Notes: generated by a model from the letters alone, not told the origin. A stretch of 21,923 nucleotides of DNA from Pelargonium cotyledonis (GCA_036897625.1 JAYMTA010001077.1:1-21923), one strand, 5' to 3'; counted from the stretch's first letter, positions 9,019 to 18,783 are shown. Translations and numbers: made by a program.

Positions 9019-11501
9019 ATGTCGAATTTGTACGGAGATTACAATCAGAAGATCGATTATGTCTTCAAGGTTGTGCTGATAGGAGACTCAGCGGTGGGCA
9101 AAACTCAGCTCCTTGCGCGGTTCGCTAGGAATGAATTCAGTGTGGATTCAAAAGCAACAATTGGGGTCGAATTTCAGACGAAGACGCTGATCATCGATCA
9201 GAAAACGGTGAAGGCTCAGATTTGGGACACTGCTGGGCAAGAAAGGTGGGTGCGATTCTTTTATATCTTTGTTCGAATTGGGTGTTTGGTCATGAGTAAA
9301 TTTCAAATATTTGTTATATTCTGAAGATATATCTGAAAAAGGAAAATGGAGAAATTCTGGTTCTAATTTCTAATATAACTTGGTGATTTGTGGATGATTT
9401 TATTTGGTTGATCATGATAGGAATTAATCTAAGTTGCAGTTCGAGAAATGGGACTCTAGCTTGTAAGTGGTATGCTTTTTGGAGGTCCCATAATAATTGT
9501 AGAACGAGAATGAAAATGTGTGTGAAACAATTGTCAAGTAGAAGTTGGGATCCATGTTACTTGAATCTCTTATGCTGGCCTTCTGGTTAGAGGACAACGG
9601 GTATCAGGTTGTATGCAAATTTGGATTCCAGATGATGAATAGATAAAAAAAATGGAATTCGAATAGCTCCTGTGTGGTTTGGGGAGTGTGTAAGCGACTG
9701 TTTAATTTATAAGTAAGGATGTTCTTAGGATGGCAGTTCTTTGGAAGGAGAATGACTAAGAGAAGTTGTGATTGCTATTAATTTTATTCTGCAGAAACTT
9801 GTAGATTTTTGTTTTGAAGCCATTTTGTATATTATAAATCCTGTCACTTTGCTTATGCATGCAGATCTGCAAATGTAGTTTTTACTCTTTGGTTCATGCT
9901 CAAAAGGTGCAATTCTATTGTTTAAGTGGAGATAGTCTGGTTTCCTACAGATTTTGCAGATTAGTTACTTTAAGATCTTTATACACCTATTAGCATCACT
10001 AATGGTATTCTACGCACACATGAAGATGAATTCACAAGCGGTATTGTTCTATTGATCCTCATAGGATGGTACATTATAGTCTCGGTTGTAAACAAAGACT
10101 ATATGAACTGCAGATCTTCCATAAGTGTTCGGGTGGTCTCCACATTTATATTAGAGCTTACTTCTTTGGTAATTCAGTTTCATATCCTTGTTTATTACTC
10201 TGCTCATTTTTCACATAAAAAATGTTGAGGTTTGAAACATCTTAAGTAATTATGTATAGGCTATTCTAAGCTCTGTTTTGTACCTTATTGACCTTTCAAA
10301 CAAAGAACATTAGAATTTTATCCCTTATTGTCAGTAGGCAAGCAATTTATCTCTTATAAATTTGTCACACCATGTCTACTGAATTTGTAATTTTATTATG
10401 TTCCCTATGATTAGCTTATGCAGAAAGTTCATACCTTGATTTTGGCAAGCAAGATAAGAACACTCTACATGTTGGATCCTGTTCTATTGTTTAAGATTTC
10501 TTCAATGTAATGTTTTAGGCTTCAGATTCTAGAAATTATACTCAGTCCAGAGAAGGTTACTTGCAATGTTCCTTTATATTGGATATAGTAAACTAGTTGT
10601 CAGATTTGAGTAAATTCATTGTGGTTGTATTTATGGTCTAACACCCATTCCCATATGGAGTTTAACATGGCTTCCTGATAGATTTCATAAAGACTAAGCA
10701 GAATTGGCTCAGCCCGTCTGAGTATATGTTTTTATCCGCATAACTTGAGAACCTAACCAATACCCTTCACAATTATCACTGGATTCCTATAACTTCTGTG
10801 GTTATGTCTGATATCAGGCTTTGGTATACTTCCATCAACTCTGTACTTCGCACTCTCAAACATTTTTTCCCATCATCTTGCTTACCAGACCACAGTTAAA
10901 TGGAGTGATATCTGACTTTGGAGGTAGTTAGCAGTAAACCTGGGGAAAGGCATAAGAAGAGCTAAAATTGAGTTTTATTTTTACGTGCGTGAGATTTTGA
11001 GACTCGGGGTCTCCTCAATATCTGCTTTTGCCTATAATTCCTTTTTCATCTCTTTTCAGGTACCGGGCAGTGACTAGTGCATACTACCGAGGAGCAGTTG
11101 GTGCAATGCTAGTCTATGACATGAGCAAACGACAGTCATTCGATCACATGGCAAGGTGGTTAGACGAATTGAGGGGGCACGCTGATAAGAACATCGTGAT
11201 CATGCTTATAGGCAACAAGTCCGACTTGGGGAGTCTGCGAGCAGTGCCAACTGAAGACGCCCAGGAGTTCGCCCAGAGGGAAAACTTGTTCTTTATGGAA
11301 ACATCTGCTCTTGAGGCCACCAATGTGGAAACTGCATTTCTGACAATTCTTACTGATATATACCGATTAATCAGCAAGAAGACACTGAGTGCCAATGATG
11401 GAGTTGATTCCAGTGGAAGTCTTCTCAAGGGAACTGCAATTATTGTCCCGAACCAGGAGACGAGTCCTGCGACGAAGTCTGGTTGCTGCCTTTCTTCCTA
11501 A
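9019..11501 (+). CDS. RABA4D: RABA4-type Rab GTPase (two exons)
   Basis: Small GTPase of the plant RABA/Rab11 group, acting on trans-Golgi-derived vesicles in polarised secretion; RABA4 members work at growing tips of pollen tubes and root hairs with PI4-kinase. Exons 9019-9245 and 11060-11501 join within codon R76 (GAAAG|gtgggt ... cttttcag|GTACCGG) to give 222 residues, the usual length. P-loop GDSAVGKT (22-29); switch I with T47 in [16 protein letters not shown] (69-75) with catalytic Q74; [13 protein letters not shown]; guanine-binding NKSD (128-131) and ETSA (156-159). The tail ends GCCLSS, with C218/C219 for double geranylgeranylation. ATG 9019 gives [17 protein letters not shown], the conserved N-terminus. 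The P-loop ends in T where most relatives have S, a conservative change. Everything looks functional. The assignment to RABA4D rather than RABA4C or RABA4B is by resemblance only. Confidence 0.95.
9246..11059 (+). other. Single intron of the Rab gene (1814 bp)
   Basis: GTGGGT donor and tctcttttcag acceptor. The position, between GQER and YRAV, is the conserved RABA intron site. The body is T-rich with no open frame of note, no terminal repeats and no recognisable nested transposon. I see no RNA gene in it. Confidence 0.85.
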
Positions 11502-11869
11502 TTTTGTTCGACTCTGCAACATTTGTTGTTGCTGTTTCCAATTTCTTTTACCTTCTTAATATGTTGTTTAATTAGGCCTCACTTCATTGGTTTCTATATA
11601 TTTACTAGGAAGAGGTATTAATGTTGGTGCATTAGTAAAAGGTGTCCATATGTAACGTAATGCAAGCTTTTTTTTTTTTGTTGTTGTTGATCACGAGATG
11701 AACAATACATTTTTTACCATTCTAATGCTGGAAGTGACCCTTCCAAATTTGTGTATGCATGCAACAATATTCTTTTTCATACATACATTTATTCATAGCC
11801 GGTTGGATGCTCATATTTTGGTCCGTGTTTTAAAATGTGTTTTTGGATATCTAGTTCTACCTAGTCGAT
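11502..11869 (+). other. Rab gene 3' UTR and flank
   Basis: T-rich sequence with TTGTTGTTG near 11523 and TATGTAACGTAATG near 11650, typical of plant 3' ends, then an 11-T run at about 11670. No canonical AATAAA was found. No gene follows until about 13440. Confidence 0.45.
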
Positions 11870-11909
11870 CTAGCTTATGAGTCCCAGACCTAGCTTATGA
11901 GTCCCAGAC
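11870..11909. repeat. Perfect 20-bp tandem duplication
   Basis: CTAGCTTATGAGTCCCAGAC at 11870-11889 is repeated without change at 11890-11909, followed by a partial third start (atagctcgtc). Noncoding. Confidence 0.92.
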
Positions 11910-12208
11910 ATAGCTCGTCTGTTTGTCCAATTACAAAATACGGCTGAAAATTTAGCTACTAGGTTGGTGACATCTTCTCTACTGTTCATCAATTCTCCAA
12001 GGTCATTTGACAGTTTGTAATTTTGAATTTTTATTCTCAGTCTTGATATAGGACTGAAGTGATTAGGTTTATATGTATCACATTTCCTTGTCTTTTCACT
12101 TCGAAAATGTGTAGTTTTTGGCAACAGAGAAGCTCGAGTTTGAAGTTTCCTCAGTTTGATCACTACAAACTCCAAGAAGAAACACAAAAATAATCTAGGT
12201 AACAATCA

Positions 12209-12690
12209 ATAAATTGAACACAATTGTGCAAATACCGGAAAAAATCAACGATCCATAATGAGAATTGAAAATGTTTGAGAAACCATCATTTATCCATGCC
12301 ATAAATTGTATGAAAAGAAAAGTAACGGGTACGTACCATAACCAAAGGCAATTGGAGAACTTTCCATAACTCTCGAGTGAGAGATTTGTGCGGTTTTCGA
12401 GTACCCAATGTTTAATGCTTAAATTATGTATTTTGAAAAGAGTCAACTATCCATAAATTGAACACACTTGTGCAAATACTAGAAGAGAATCAACGATAAA
12501 GAAAGATAACTGGAAATATTTGAACATACGAGCCATCATTTCTACAGACCATAAATTGTATGAAAAGAAGAGTAACGGGTAGCATAATCAAAGGTGATTG
12601 GAGAGCTTTCTATAACTTTTGAGTGAGAGAGTTGTGCAGTTTCCGAGTACCCAATGTTTAATGCTTGAGTTATGTGTTTTGAAATATGAC
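12209..12690. repeat. 244-bp tandem duplication
   Basis: Copy 1 starts at 12209 (ataaattgaacacaattgtg) and copy 2 at 12453 (ataaattgaacacacttgtg), an offset of 244 bp. Shared blocks recur in order: atcaacgat, ccatcattt, ataaattgtatgaaaagaa, agtaacgggta, attggaga, gagtgagag, gagtacccaatgtttaatgc. The copies differ by scattered substitutions and small indels, so the duplication is not recent. No coding function recognised. Confidence 0.85.
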
Positions 12691-13435
12691 GTTGTTGGAC
12701 AATTATTTTGAGATAGAAGAAATAATGACGAATTATCGATCATAGTCTAATTTTGTTGAAAACTGAAAACAAGATCATTGAGTAGAGATTTATTTACATG
12801 AACTTTTAACCCTAAAAATATGATTATGCGAAAACAAGTTTAATATGCAAATTTTATAACTAATGATTGTTGTGTGTGAAACTTGTATAATTAATGGGCA
12901 ACCGCGGGTAGTCTGAAATCGACTTTTCAAGCTCGAGCCGAATAAAAAGAGTATGAACGGTAAATGTGTGCTTTTTGGTCCTACCCATTTAAACTTGAGG
13001 TCATGTAGGCTTAACCCGAACATGACGGGCTGACCCAGTTGCCAATCTTTTTTTTTTTTTTTTCCGGTCTAAACCATGTGTTTTCTAATTGAGTCCGTAA
13101 ACTCGCAGTTGACACCTTTAAGCTATTTTACTATATCCCGACTAATTCTCATTTGAGGGTAAATCGCAGTTAAAACTCATCCATCTCTTTAAGAGAGTGT
13201 GTTGAACGGAGGTCGAACGCAAACGCTTTTTCACGTAGCCTATATACCCAACCATACATATTACATACCATATTATTTATGTGAAAAATATTCCAATTGA
13301 GTGCATTTATTGGGTACTATAGAAGGATAATAGTGTTGTAGTTTCACAATCAAAACGACATAAAAATCCCGCTCATATGACGAATTTGAAATTTGAATGA
13401 TGGAGCGTACACGGGGCTGAGTTGACCTCAATCTT
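12691..13435. other. Intergenic DNA upstream of the UVI4-like gene
   Basis: A poly-T run lies near 13049-13064. The stretch 12900-13040 (gggcaaccgcgggta ... cccgaacatgacgggc) has the look of a degenerate transposon end, but I could not find a partner arm. No gene seen. Confidence 0.4.
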
Positions 13436-13555
13436 AGGTCTATAATAGCGCCCATTTTTCACATTTCAAAATTGCCATTTCGCATTTCTCTCATATCATA
13501 AGGCCACTCACTTCACAGCTCTCACTGCTACAACCACACCCTCCCGTCGGCGCCG

Positions 13556-13564
13556 AAACCCTAA
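13556..13564 (+). promoter_or_regulatory. Telo-box in the UVI4-like gene leader
   Basis: AAACCCTAA (continuing aaccc) lies about 100 nt before the start codon, just after a cggcgccg palindrome. This fits expression in dividing cells, expected for an APC/C regulator. A weak TATA-like ctataatag is at about 13440-13448. Confidence 0.55.
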
Positions 13565-13579
13565 ACCCACTCTTCAAAG

Positions 13580-13659
13580 GTAATCACCCATCTCTCTACT
13601 ACGGAAATGGCAAGATCTTTGCTTGTTTTTCGTCTAATTTCTTGTTTTTGTGGTTGAAG
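13580..13659 (+). other. Likely 5' UTR intron of the UVI4-like gene (80 bp)
   Basis: The donor is ttcaaag|GTAATC and the acceptor is tgtggttgaag|attcATG. The intron body is T-rich, especially 13617-13657. Splicing removes an internal ATG near 13607, so the next ATG, at 13664, becomes first. Inferred from sequence only. Confidence 0.5.
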
Positions 13660-13663
13660 ATTC

Positions 13664-14044
13664 ATGATGCCGGAACCGAGAGACAGGCTTGCCAGGCCGG
13701 TTGATATTGCCGCCGTGTTCGTTCGTCGTAGATCGGCGGGTGTTGGGGTTTTATTGGAAAATGAAGGTGATCCGCTTGCGGTTGCGTCTCCACTCCGGCG
13801 AGGGCCTGCGGCGGCAATGGGGACACCAGCACCAACGGGAACGGGGGTTACGCGAGGAAATGGGTTCTTGGGAACTCCAAGAACGGCGAATGTGCGCGGT
13901 CGGAACTTGTACGCGACGCCATTGGTGCGAAGGCAGAACACTCCGGGTGGAAGTTCTCGGCGAGCTAGAGGCCGTTCCACCAACAGTGTGTTGCCTTCTT
14001 GGTACCCAAGAACCCCTCTTCGAGACATCACTGCTATTGTGAGG
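13664..14044 (+). CDS. UVI4: UVI4/GIG1 (POLYCHOME) APC/C inhibitor, first coding exon only
   Basis: Plant proteins of this family bind and restrain the anaphase-promoting complex in the nucleus, limiting endoreduplication (UVI4) or meiotic exit (GIG1/OSD1). The exon encodes 127 residues. It opens [19 protein letters not shown], matching the family's PEARDR-type start; ATG 13664 and 13667 are adjacent and either could serve. The middle is Gly/Arg/Pro/Thr-rich. The end carries the family hallmark [20 protein letters not shown] (residues 108-127), with an RxxL destruction-box-like R116-L119. A GTAATA donor follows directly (14045), in phase 0, where relatives continue AIERRR. The family is about 240-270 residues long, so roughly half is missing: I found no AIERRR exon or MR tail in 14045-21923. 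Either the intron is larger than 7.8 kb and loaded with transposons, or the gene is truncated. Confidence 0.85.
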
Positions 14045-14480
14045 GTAATAATCGCAACCTTGATCTTCTGATTCTCTGTATATGAAAATGTTTTTTTTTT
14101 TTTTTTTTAATCTGAAGATCTCTTGTGTTTGTTGCATAGATTCGGTCAGTTTCTTGGTTTCTAATTTTATGTTTTGGGGTTTTTTCTGTGTTGAATTTGA
14201 GCTACTATGATCAATTCCAGCTTAGTTTGATTCTTAGTGCACTTGTTCTTTGCTTTATTTGATCAGGTTGTTCATAAGTTTATTAGTTCAGAGAAATTAG
14301 ACTCTAAGGTGTTTTGTTAATGTGTTTGTTTAAAAAGAAAACATTGGTGCCAATTTTGGATTTTGGAAGTGCAGCCAGTGGGAGTGTGTTGTGTTTTATA
14401 AAAATCTTGTCTCTAAATGTCTTTGGACCGAGGATGATTAATTTGGTTAAAATAAATATGAACAATTTAAAAATTTTGGA
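14045..14480 (+). other. Start of intron 1 of the UVI4-like gene
   Basis: Begins with the GTAATA donor. T-rich with an 18-T run near 14091-14108. No exon with UVI4-family coding was found in it. A short open frame at 14314-14532 has no recognisable motif. Confidence 0.5.
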
Positions 14481-14584
14481 AATTTCAGATTTCGGTCACC
14501 GGAATCTTCAAACGGTGCCGGAAAATTCATAACTTCAAACGGTGTAAATGAAGAAGATGAGGGCATTTTAGTAATTTGTCATGA

Positions 14585-14617
14585 GATGCCACGTGGATGC
14601 CATGTGGATGCCACGCA
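14585..14617. repeat. Three tandem 11-bp units with G-box-like cores
   Basis: GATGCCACGTG, GATGCCATGTG and GATGCCACGCA follow one another directly. The first contains CACGTG, a G-box. It lies next to gccacgtcagc, in sequence of the style found at ends of Mutator-like elements. Confidence 0.8.
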
Positions 14618-14684
14618 GGCAATTTTAGCTATGTCAGCAAGCCACGTCAGCATTTAAAGCTTCAATTGACAGAATTGGACGGTA

Positions 14685-14854
14685 GACACTAAATTGGGTA
14701 TGCAATACAAGTTTAAGTACTAAATTGGGCACAATAAAAGTCTACGTACTAAATTGGGTATCGTAGCAAAGTTTGGGTTTTAAAAAAACCTTTATCTCAA
14801 ATAGAAGTGTGAGTACTAACTCTTTTAGAATAAAAGATTGAGTACTAAATTAGG
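14685..14854. repeat. Dispersed CTAAATTGGG repeats
   Basis: RNACTAAATTGGG words occur at 14685-14698, 14717-14729, 14746-14758 and, diverged, 14842-14854; the first three are about 30 bp apart. Such repeats are seen near ends of plant DNA transposons. A run of 22 A follows at 14894-14915. The element to which they belong could not be delimited. Confidence 0.6.
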
Positions 14855-15150
14855 TTTCCGTCCAAAGTTGGAAACCAAAATTTCCCTTAAATGAAAAAAA
14901 AAAAAAAAAAAAAAAGCAAATTGCAGATAACCTTTACGAGGTTATCACTAAAAGCAAATGAGTCCCCTAAATTGGGCAATTCTTATCTTGAATATTTCCA
15001 TGTTTGTTCGGTTTCATGAGTACGGTTGATGTGTGCCTAATTTGGATTGCATGTAGTGTAATGAGCATGTAGAATAACGTAGCGTAGTTTTAGCATAATT
15101 TAGGTTCTTTCTTTCTTTTTCTTTCTTTTCGCACGAGGACGTGCTTGTGT

Positions 15151-15166
15151 TTAAGTTTGGGGGGTT
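15151..15166 (+). other. Polypurine tract-like motif before the LTR
   Basis: TTAAGTTTGGGGGGTT directly precedes the LTR start TGATAAC. It is the expected plus-strand primer site at the 3' end of a Ty3/gypsy internal region, preceded by a gcacgaggacgtgc stretch of the kind commonly found near these tracts. Confidence 0.65.
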
Positions 15167-16772
15167 TGATAACTCGTATTTTATACTAGTTATCCGACCC
15201 TAAATCATACTAAAACTAGCATGGATCTTGCATTTTCATCTCTCGTTTGGGAATGAATGGTGTTATTTGAATGCATTTAGCGTTATTTGACTCTTACGAG
15301 TGTGTAAGTTTGCTTTTTGTGTTTTTAGCTTATTTTTAGTAGTTTTTGTATGTTTTTGCCTCTTTTACGTGTGTCGGGTGTTTACGATGGTTTTTAGGTC
15401 TTTTGGAGCGCACGGAATGGTCAAAAAGGAGGAAAAGAACCAAATTCAACCAAAGCCAAAGATGGTCAACGATCAAAGTGGTTGAGCGTCGTGGCGCTCG
15501 GGCATTGCATTATTAGGGTTTCTAAGGAGCCAACTTTGCGTGTTCACTTGGTCAGCGCCGTCGCATGAAGCTGAGCGCCGCGACATTGGCTCTGAGCACT
15601 GCGGCGCCCATGACATTAATTCAAGATTCCGCAATCAATGCGCAATTTCCAAGATCACGCACAATCTCCAAAGTCAACCAAGCTGAGCGCTGCGACATTG
15701 GTTCTCAGCGCCGCGGCGGCTGGGCATTTTCAGATTCTATAAATAGGTGTCTTTGAGCTTCATTTTTGGTATTTGTGAAGAGAAAGAGAAGAGGTTGTGC
15801 GGGTTTGGAGTTGATGTTGGGTATTGGGAGGCTCATTGGAGTCTTTTTCCGCCCATGTAGAGCGTCGTACGAGCCGAGGCCGAGTTGTGATATCTACTCG
15901 GTCTTTTTACCGTTTTCACTTTGTTTTATTAGTTTTGGGTTTTATTTTATTTGTATTCGACTTAGTTCTTCGTCTACGAGAATCTCAAGTTGTTACATTT
16001 GAATTATTTAACTTGCTTAATTGTCTACGATTGAGCATGCTATCCCAATAATGGACAATCGTGTATTCAATTGCAATTTGTAGTGTATTTGTTTATTGTT
16101 CAGTTACAAGATCATCGGTGTGACGATGATCCACCAAGCCCAAAGCTTGTGCATGGAGTAATTAACCATGAGCATGATCACAACATGAGCGTTATCTTGA
16201 ACATGGAAACGTCCTGTGCGGATCAGATCATTGTATATGGCGGTACCTTTTGCAGCAATATGCTCTAGGGCACCCTATGTCCCATAAACCACCGAACGCA
16301 ATGCTAATGTGTATGTGACCCCCTTGCTGTACCATGCTTGGGGGAGCAAATTACGCTTAGGTAATAATCGAGAATGGTGTATTCACTTTAACTCTTGGGA
16401 AAGCCTCACAAAGGACAACCAAGTAAAGAAGCGGGTGTGGACAACACGTGGGACAACAAGATTATACATTATTCATTTTATGCTTTTAATTGTTGTGTCG
16501 ATTCAATTGCACAATTTATGTCATCAAACTACATTTTCTCGATTCCGTTTCTTCATGGATCATCTGTAAATATTTTATCTTTATTGTTATTTTACTTTAT
16601 TTGTTCTATGTCTATCACACATAAAATGGTTTATTGCTTTTTAGAGTAGAATCTCCTTTAGGTTAATTCGACTATTTGTAGTTGCTTTAGTCCATGTTGA
16701 TTCGATACTCGAGCTCTTTGCAAGCTTAATATTACTTCGACACGATCGGTGCACTTGCCGAAATGAGTGTCA
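15167..16772 (+). mobile_element. LTR of a Ty3/gypsy (Athila/Tat-like) retrotransposon
   Basis: The LTR runs from TGATAACTCG to GAGTGTCA, 1606 bp with TG...CA ends. It has a polypurine tract at its left edge and a tRNA-Asp-type primer-binding site 7 nt after its right edge. A promoter-like CTATAAATAGG lies at 15738-15748. Upstream of it is a repeated GC-rich word (CTGAGCGCCGCGACATTGGC at about 15571 and a close copy at about 15682). No coding sequence for gag or pol is present in the window. No second LTR was found, and the bases on either side (gggtt, agttt) do not form a 5-bp target duplication. Confidence 0.7.
15738..15748 (+). promoter_or_regulatory. LTR TATA box
   Basis: CTATAAATAGG inside the LTR, about 570 bp from its start, is the likely retroelement promoter marking the U3/R boundary region. 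Confidence 0.55.
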
Positions 16773-16778
16773 AGTTTT

Positions 16779-16796
16779 TGGCGTCGTTGCCGAGGA
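16779..16796 (+). other. Retroelement primer-binding site (tRNA-Asp type)
   Basis: TGGCGTCGTTGCCGAGGA resembles the plant gypsy site TGGCGCCGTTGCCGGGGA, complementary to the 3' end of tRNA-Asp, with two transitions. It stands 7 nt after the LTR's terminal CA, which fixes the strand and the LTR boundary. Confidence 0.75.
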
Positions 16797-16909
16797 TTCT
16801 TAAGTGAACCAGAAACGCGTGTTGGAAATTGGACACCGCCAACGCCGTGTCGGTGACTTTTTTTACACCCAAACAGTCCCTTAAATTAAATTAAAAAAAA
16901 AAACTGAAG

Positions 16910-17620
16910 GACATCTTCTTCTCCGATGAACCTTCGGGGAGCACACACGTCTCCGGCGAACGATCTGTGGTGCACAGATGATGCTTTGTTCCAGATCTGC
17001 ACCGATGATGCTCGAGACCCACGCCATCGCCATCATCACGGCGAGCAAGAGCTCCACCATCATCGAGATTCCTCTTCAAAGGTCCACGGTGGTCGACCAG
17101 GCAACACTGGGCTTCGATATCCCCAGATCTGTGGTGCCCCCTCGTCTCTAGTGAGCATGCTTGTCTTTGACTAACGTGGTGGTCGACGGCGAAGCTCGTA
17201 GATCTGAAGCACGAGCAGCAATGGTCGACGGCAAAGCTCTCTCTCATGGTGGCGATGATGAGCGTTCTCTGCTCTACTCGCGGAGGGACTCCGGCGATGG
17301 AGCACGAACAGCCAATCGTCGATCTTCGCTCATCTGCACCGTGCTCACCTGTAACCATCGTTGCAGCCAGAGATCCTGACAGAGCATGGAGGTCGCCGGA
17401 TCTGGACGAGCATCGTGGCCTTCTCGCCGTTGCTGCTCCTGGATCGAACAGAGAGAAAGAGAGCATCGAACGGAGGCCGTTCTAGCTTCTTCGCATTCTC
17501 CATCGCCGGTAGAGACAAGCAGGGACAAAGGCAAGCCGTCATCGGAGGCCATTGTCTGCTCCGACCTCCTCTTTTCCGTTCACGGCCACGTCTGCTCCGA
17601 TGAAGGCAGAACTAGGTTTG
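16910..17620. other. GC-rich island of unknown origin inside the transposon block
   Basis: Base composition jumps well above the surroundings here. It contains repeated words such as GGTCGACGGCGAAGCTC (17181-17197) and GGTCGACGGCAAAGCTC (17223-17239), and CCAGATCTG/AGATCTGTGGTGC in two places. Several overlapping open frames exist on both strands (the longest is on the minus strand, 16891-17466), but none shows a recognisable domain and frames on both strands are equally open. It could be a captured host fragment (Pack-MULE style) or an internal part of a non-autonomous element. Confidence 0.45.
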
Positions 17621-18050
17621 ATTTTTTGGGTCAATTTTTGGTTCAAAAATTGGTTCAAACTAGATTTGGGGGTTTGCTGTAAGTTTGATTTTTGTTGTAA
17701 ATTTTAGGGTTTGATTTTTGTGTTCAAACTAGATGAAATGTATATTTTGGGGTTTAATTGGTTGATTTGATAACAAAATGTTATCATTGTTCAAATTCCA
17801 GCAAGTATTGAAGTTTCCAATGGCCAGAAACTTCATCAAGTTGTCCGAAACTTCAAACAATGAAGAACAACATTACAAGAGAAAAATTAGTATTTTGAAA
17901 TTTTTTAGAGACATGTGCAATGCATGTGATGAAAGAGGATGTGTTTCAGTTAGATTTAGCTAATAAAAACGTTAAATGGTAAATATAGGATGTTATGTGC
18001 CACAATTGAAAGTACAAGGTACTGATTTGCTCTTATTGATAATCACATAG
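17621..18050. other. AT-rich inner part of the composite element
   Basis: Contains ttcaaactagat (17655 and 17722) and aattttagggtttgattttt-like words repeated at short distance. A short open frame at 17778-17963 has a Lys-rich, Cys-containing end (MCNACDERGC), but I do not recognise it. Confidence 0.35.
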
Positions 18051-18067
18051 GGGTTATCTGCAATTTG

Positions 18068-18583
18068 TCCTACAAGAAATTACAAACTTTAAAACCAATA
18101 CCATATAATTTGAAGGCCAGGGTTAAAACCAAAACAATTACCAATCCATGGGAGGAAAAACTAAATAACCCTTATAAATTCTATATCTTTTCCTTTCACC
18201 CTGGTCGGTACTCTGTCTTGGACATTTTGTGGTAAGACTAGTGGCATTCTGGAGAGACTCAAAGAAGTCTTTCATTTTCAACTAGTACTGTTTTCTAAAT
18301 TTTTCTTCTTTCACTAGTTTTAATGTCAAGTTTATGAGTTAGTGGATGTAAATAAATATATGAAAAACTTATTTCATAAGATTTTCTATTTGTTTTAGAT
18401 CACTACTTATTGTTTGTGCATAAGAATGCCAGAGTACCATTTTGGGTGACATTATTTGTATTCTATGGGTAAGTTGAAGACTCTTAATGTAAATGCTTTT
18501 AACTGCAGTTATTATTTGCAATAGAATGAAGGCCCAACAGTTCCAAACTTCAATGAATAAACCCAATAACAGCTACTAAAGTC
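18068..18583. other. Intergenic/intronic DNA, no gene recognised
   Basis: No open frame or repeat that I can support. Formally it could still be part of intron 1 of the UVI4-like gene. Confidence 0.4.
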
Positions 18584-18732
18584 TGGTTGCAGTTTTAAGG
18601 TTTGCAACGTAGTGGCCTTGAATCGCAGCCCATAACATTAGTTGCGTGGGCTGATACTGCGGAAAGTCCTACCGCAATTGATGTTATGACTGCAGTTATG
18701 GGCCGTTATATTGCAGCTGTAAACTGCAACCA
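18584..18732. mobile_element. 149-bp MITE-like inverted-repeat element
   Basis: The ends TGGTTGCAGTTT (18584-18595) and AAACTGCAACCA (18721-18732) are perfect complements. Inside, gcagcccataac pairs with gttatgggcc, and cataacattagttgcg resembles the complement of cgcaattgatgttatg, so nearly the whole unit can fold back on itself. No flanking duplication was identified, so the superfamily is open. Confidence 0.6.
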
Positions 18733-18783
18733 AATATCTTCTATGTTGGGGTGATCCTAAAATATTGAGTAAAACGGACATCG

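Larger units (their letters stand above)
14917..18067. mobile_element. Composite region enclosed by a distant inverted repeat
   Basis: CAAATTGCAGATAACC at 14917-14932 is matched exactly by its complement at 18052-18067. The similarity continues inwards for about 40 more bp (gttatcactaaaagcaaatgag against attatcaataagagcaaatcag), with roughly 70 percent identity. This looks like the terminal inverted repeats of a 3.15-kb DNA transposon. The enclosed DNA contains an LTR with PPT and PBS (15151-16796), a GC-rich island and AT-rich sequence. No matching target duplication is visible: the left flank is poly-A plus g, the right flank is tcctacaag. It may be a DNA transposon that received a retroelement, or two unrelated copies facing each other. 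Confidence 0.5.

Noticed and set aside
9390..9590. 66-codon open frame inside the Rab intron
   Set aside because: It lies in the conserved-position intron and shows no protein family features.
15167..16772. Simple solo LTR
   Set aside because: Solo LTRs lack adjoining PPT and PBS and are flanked by a 5-bp duplication; here PPT and PBS are present and the duplication is absent.
16891..17466. 191-codon minus-strand frame as a gene
   Set aside because: It ends in a low-complexity KKMSFSFFF tail from poly-A sequence, contains repeated AVDHH words from the DNA-level repeat, and has no domain; several other frames are open too.
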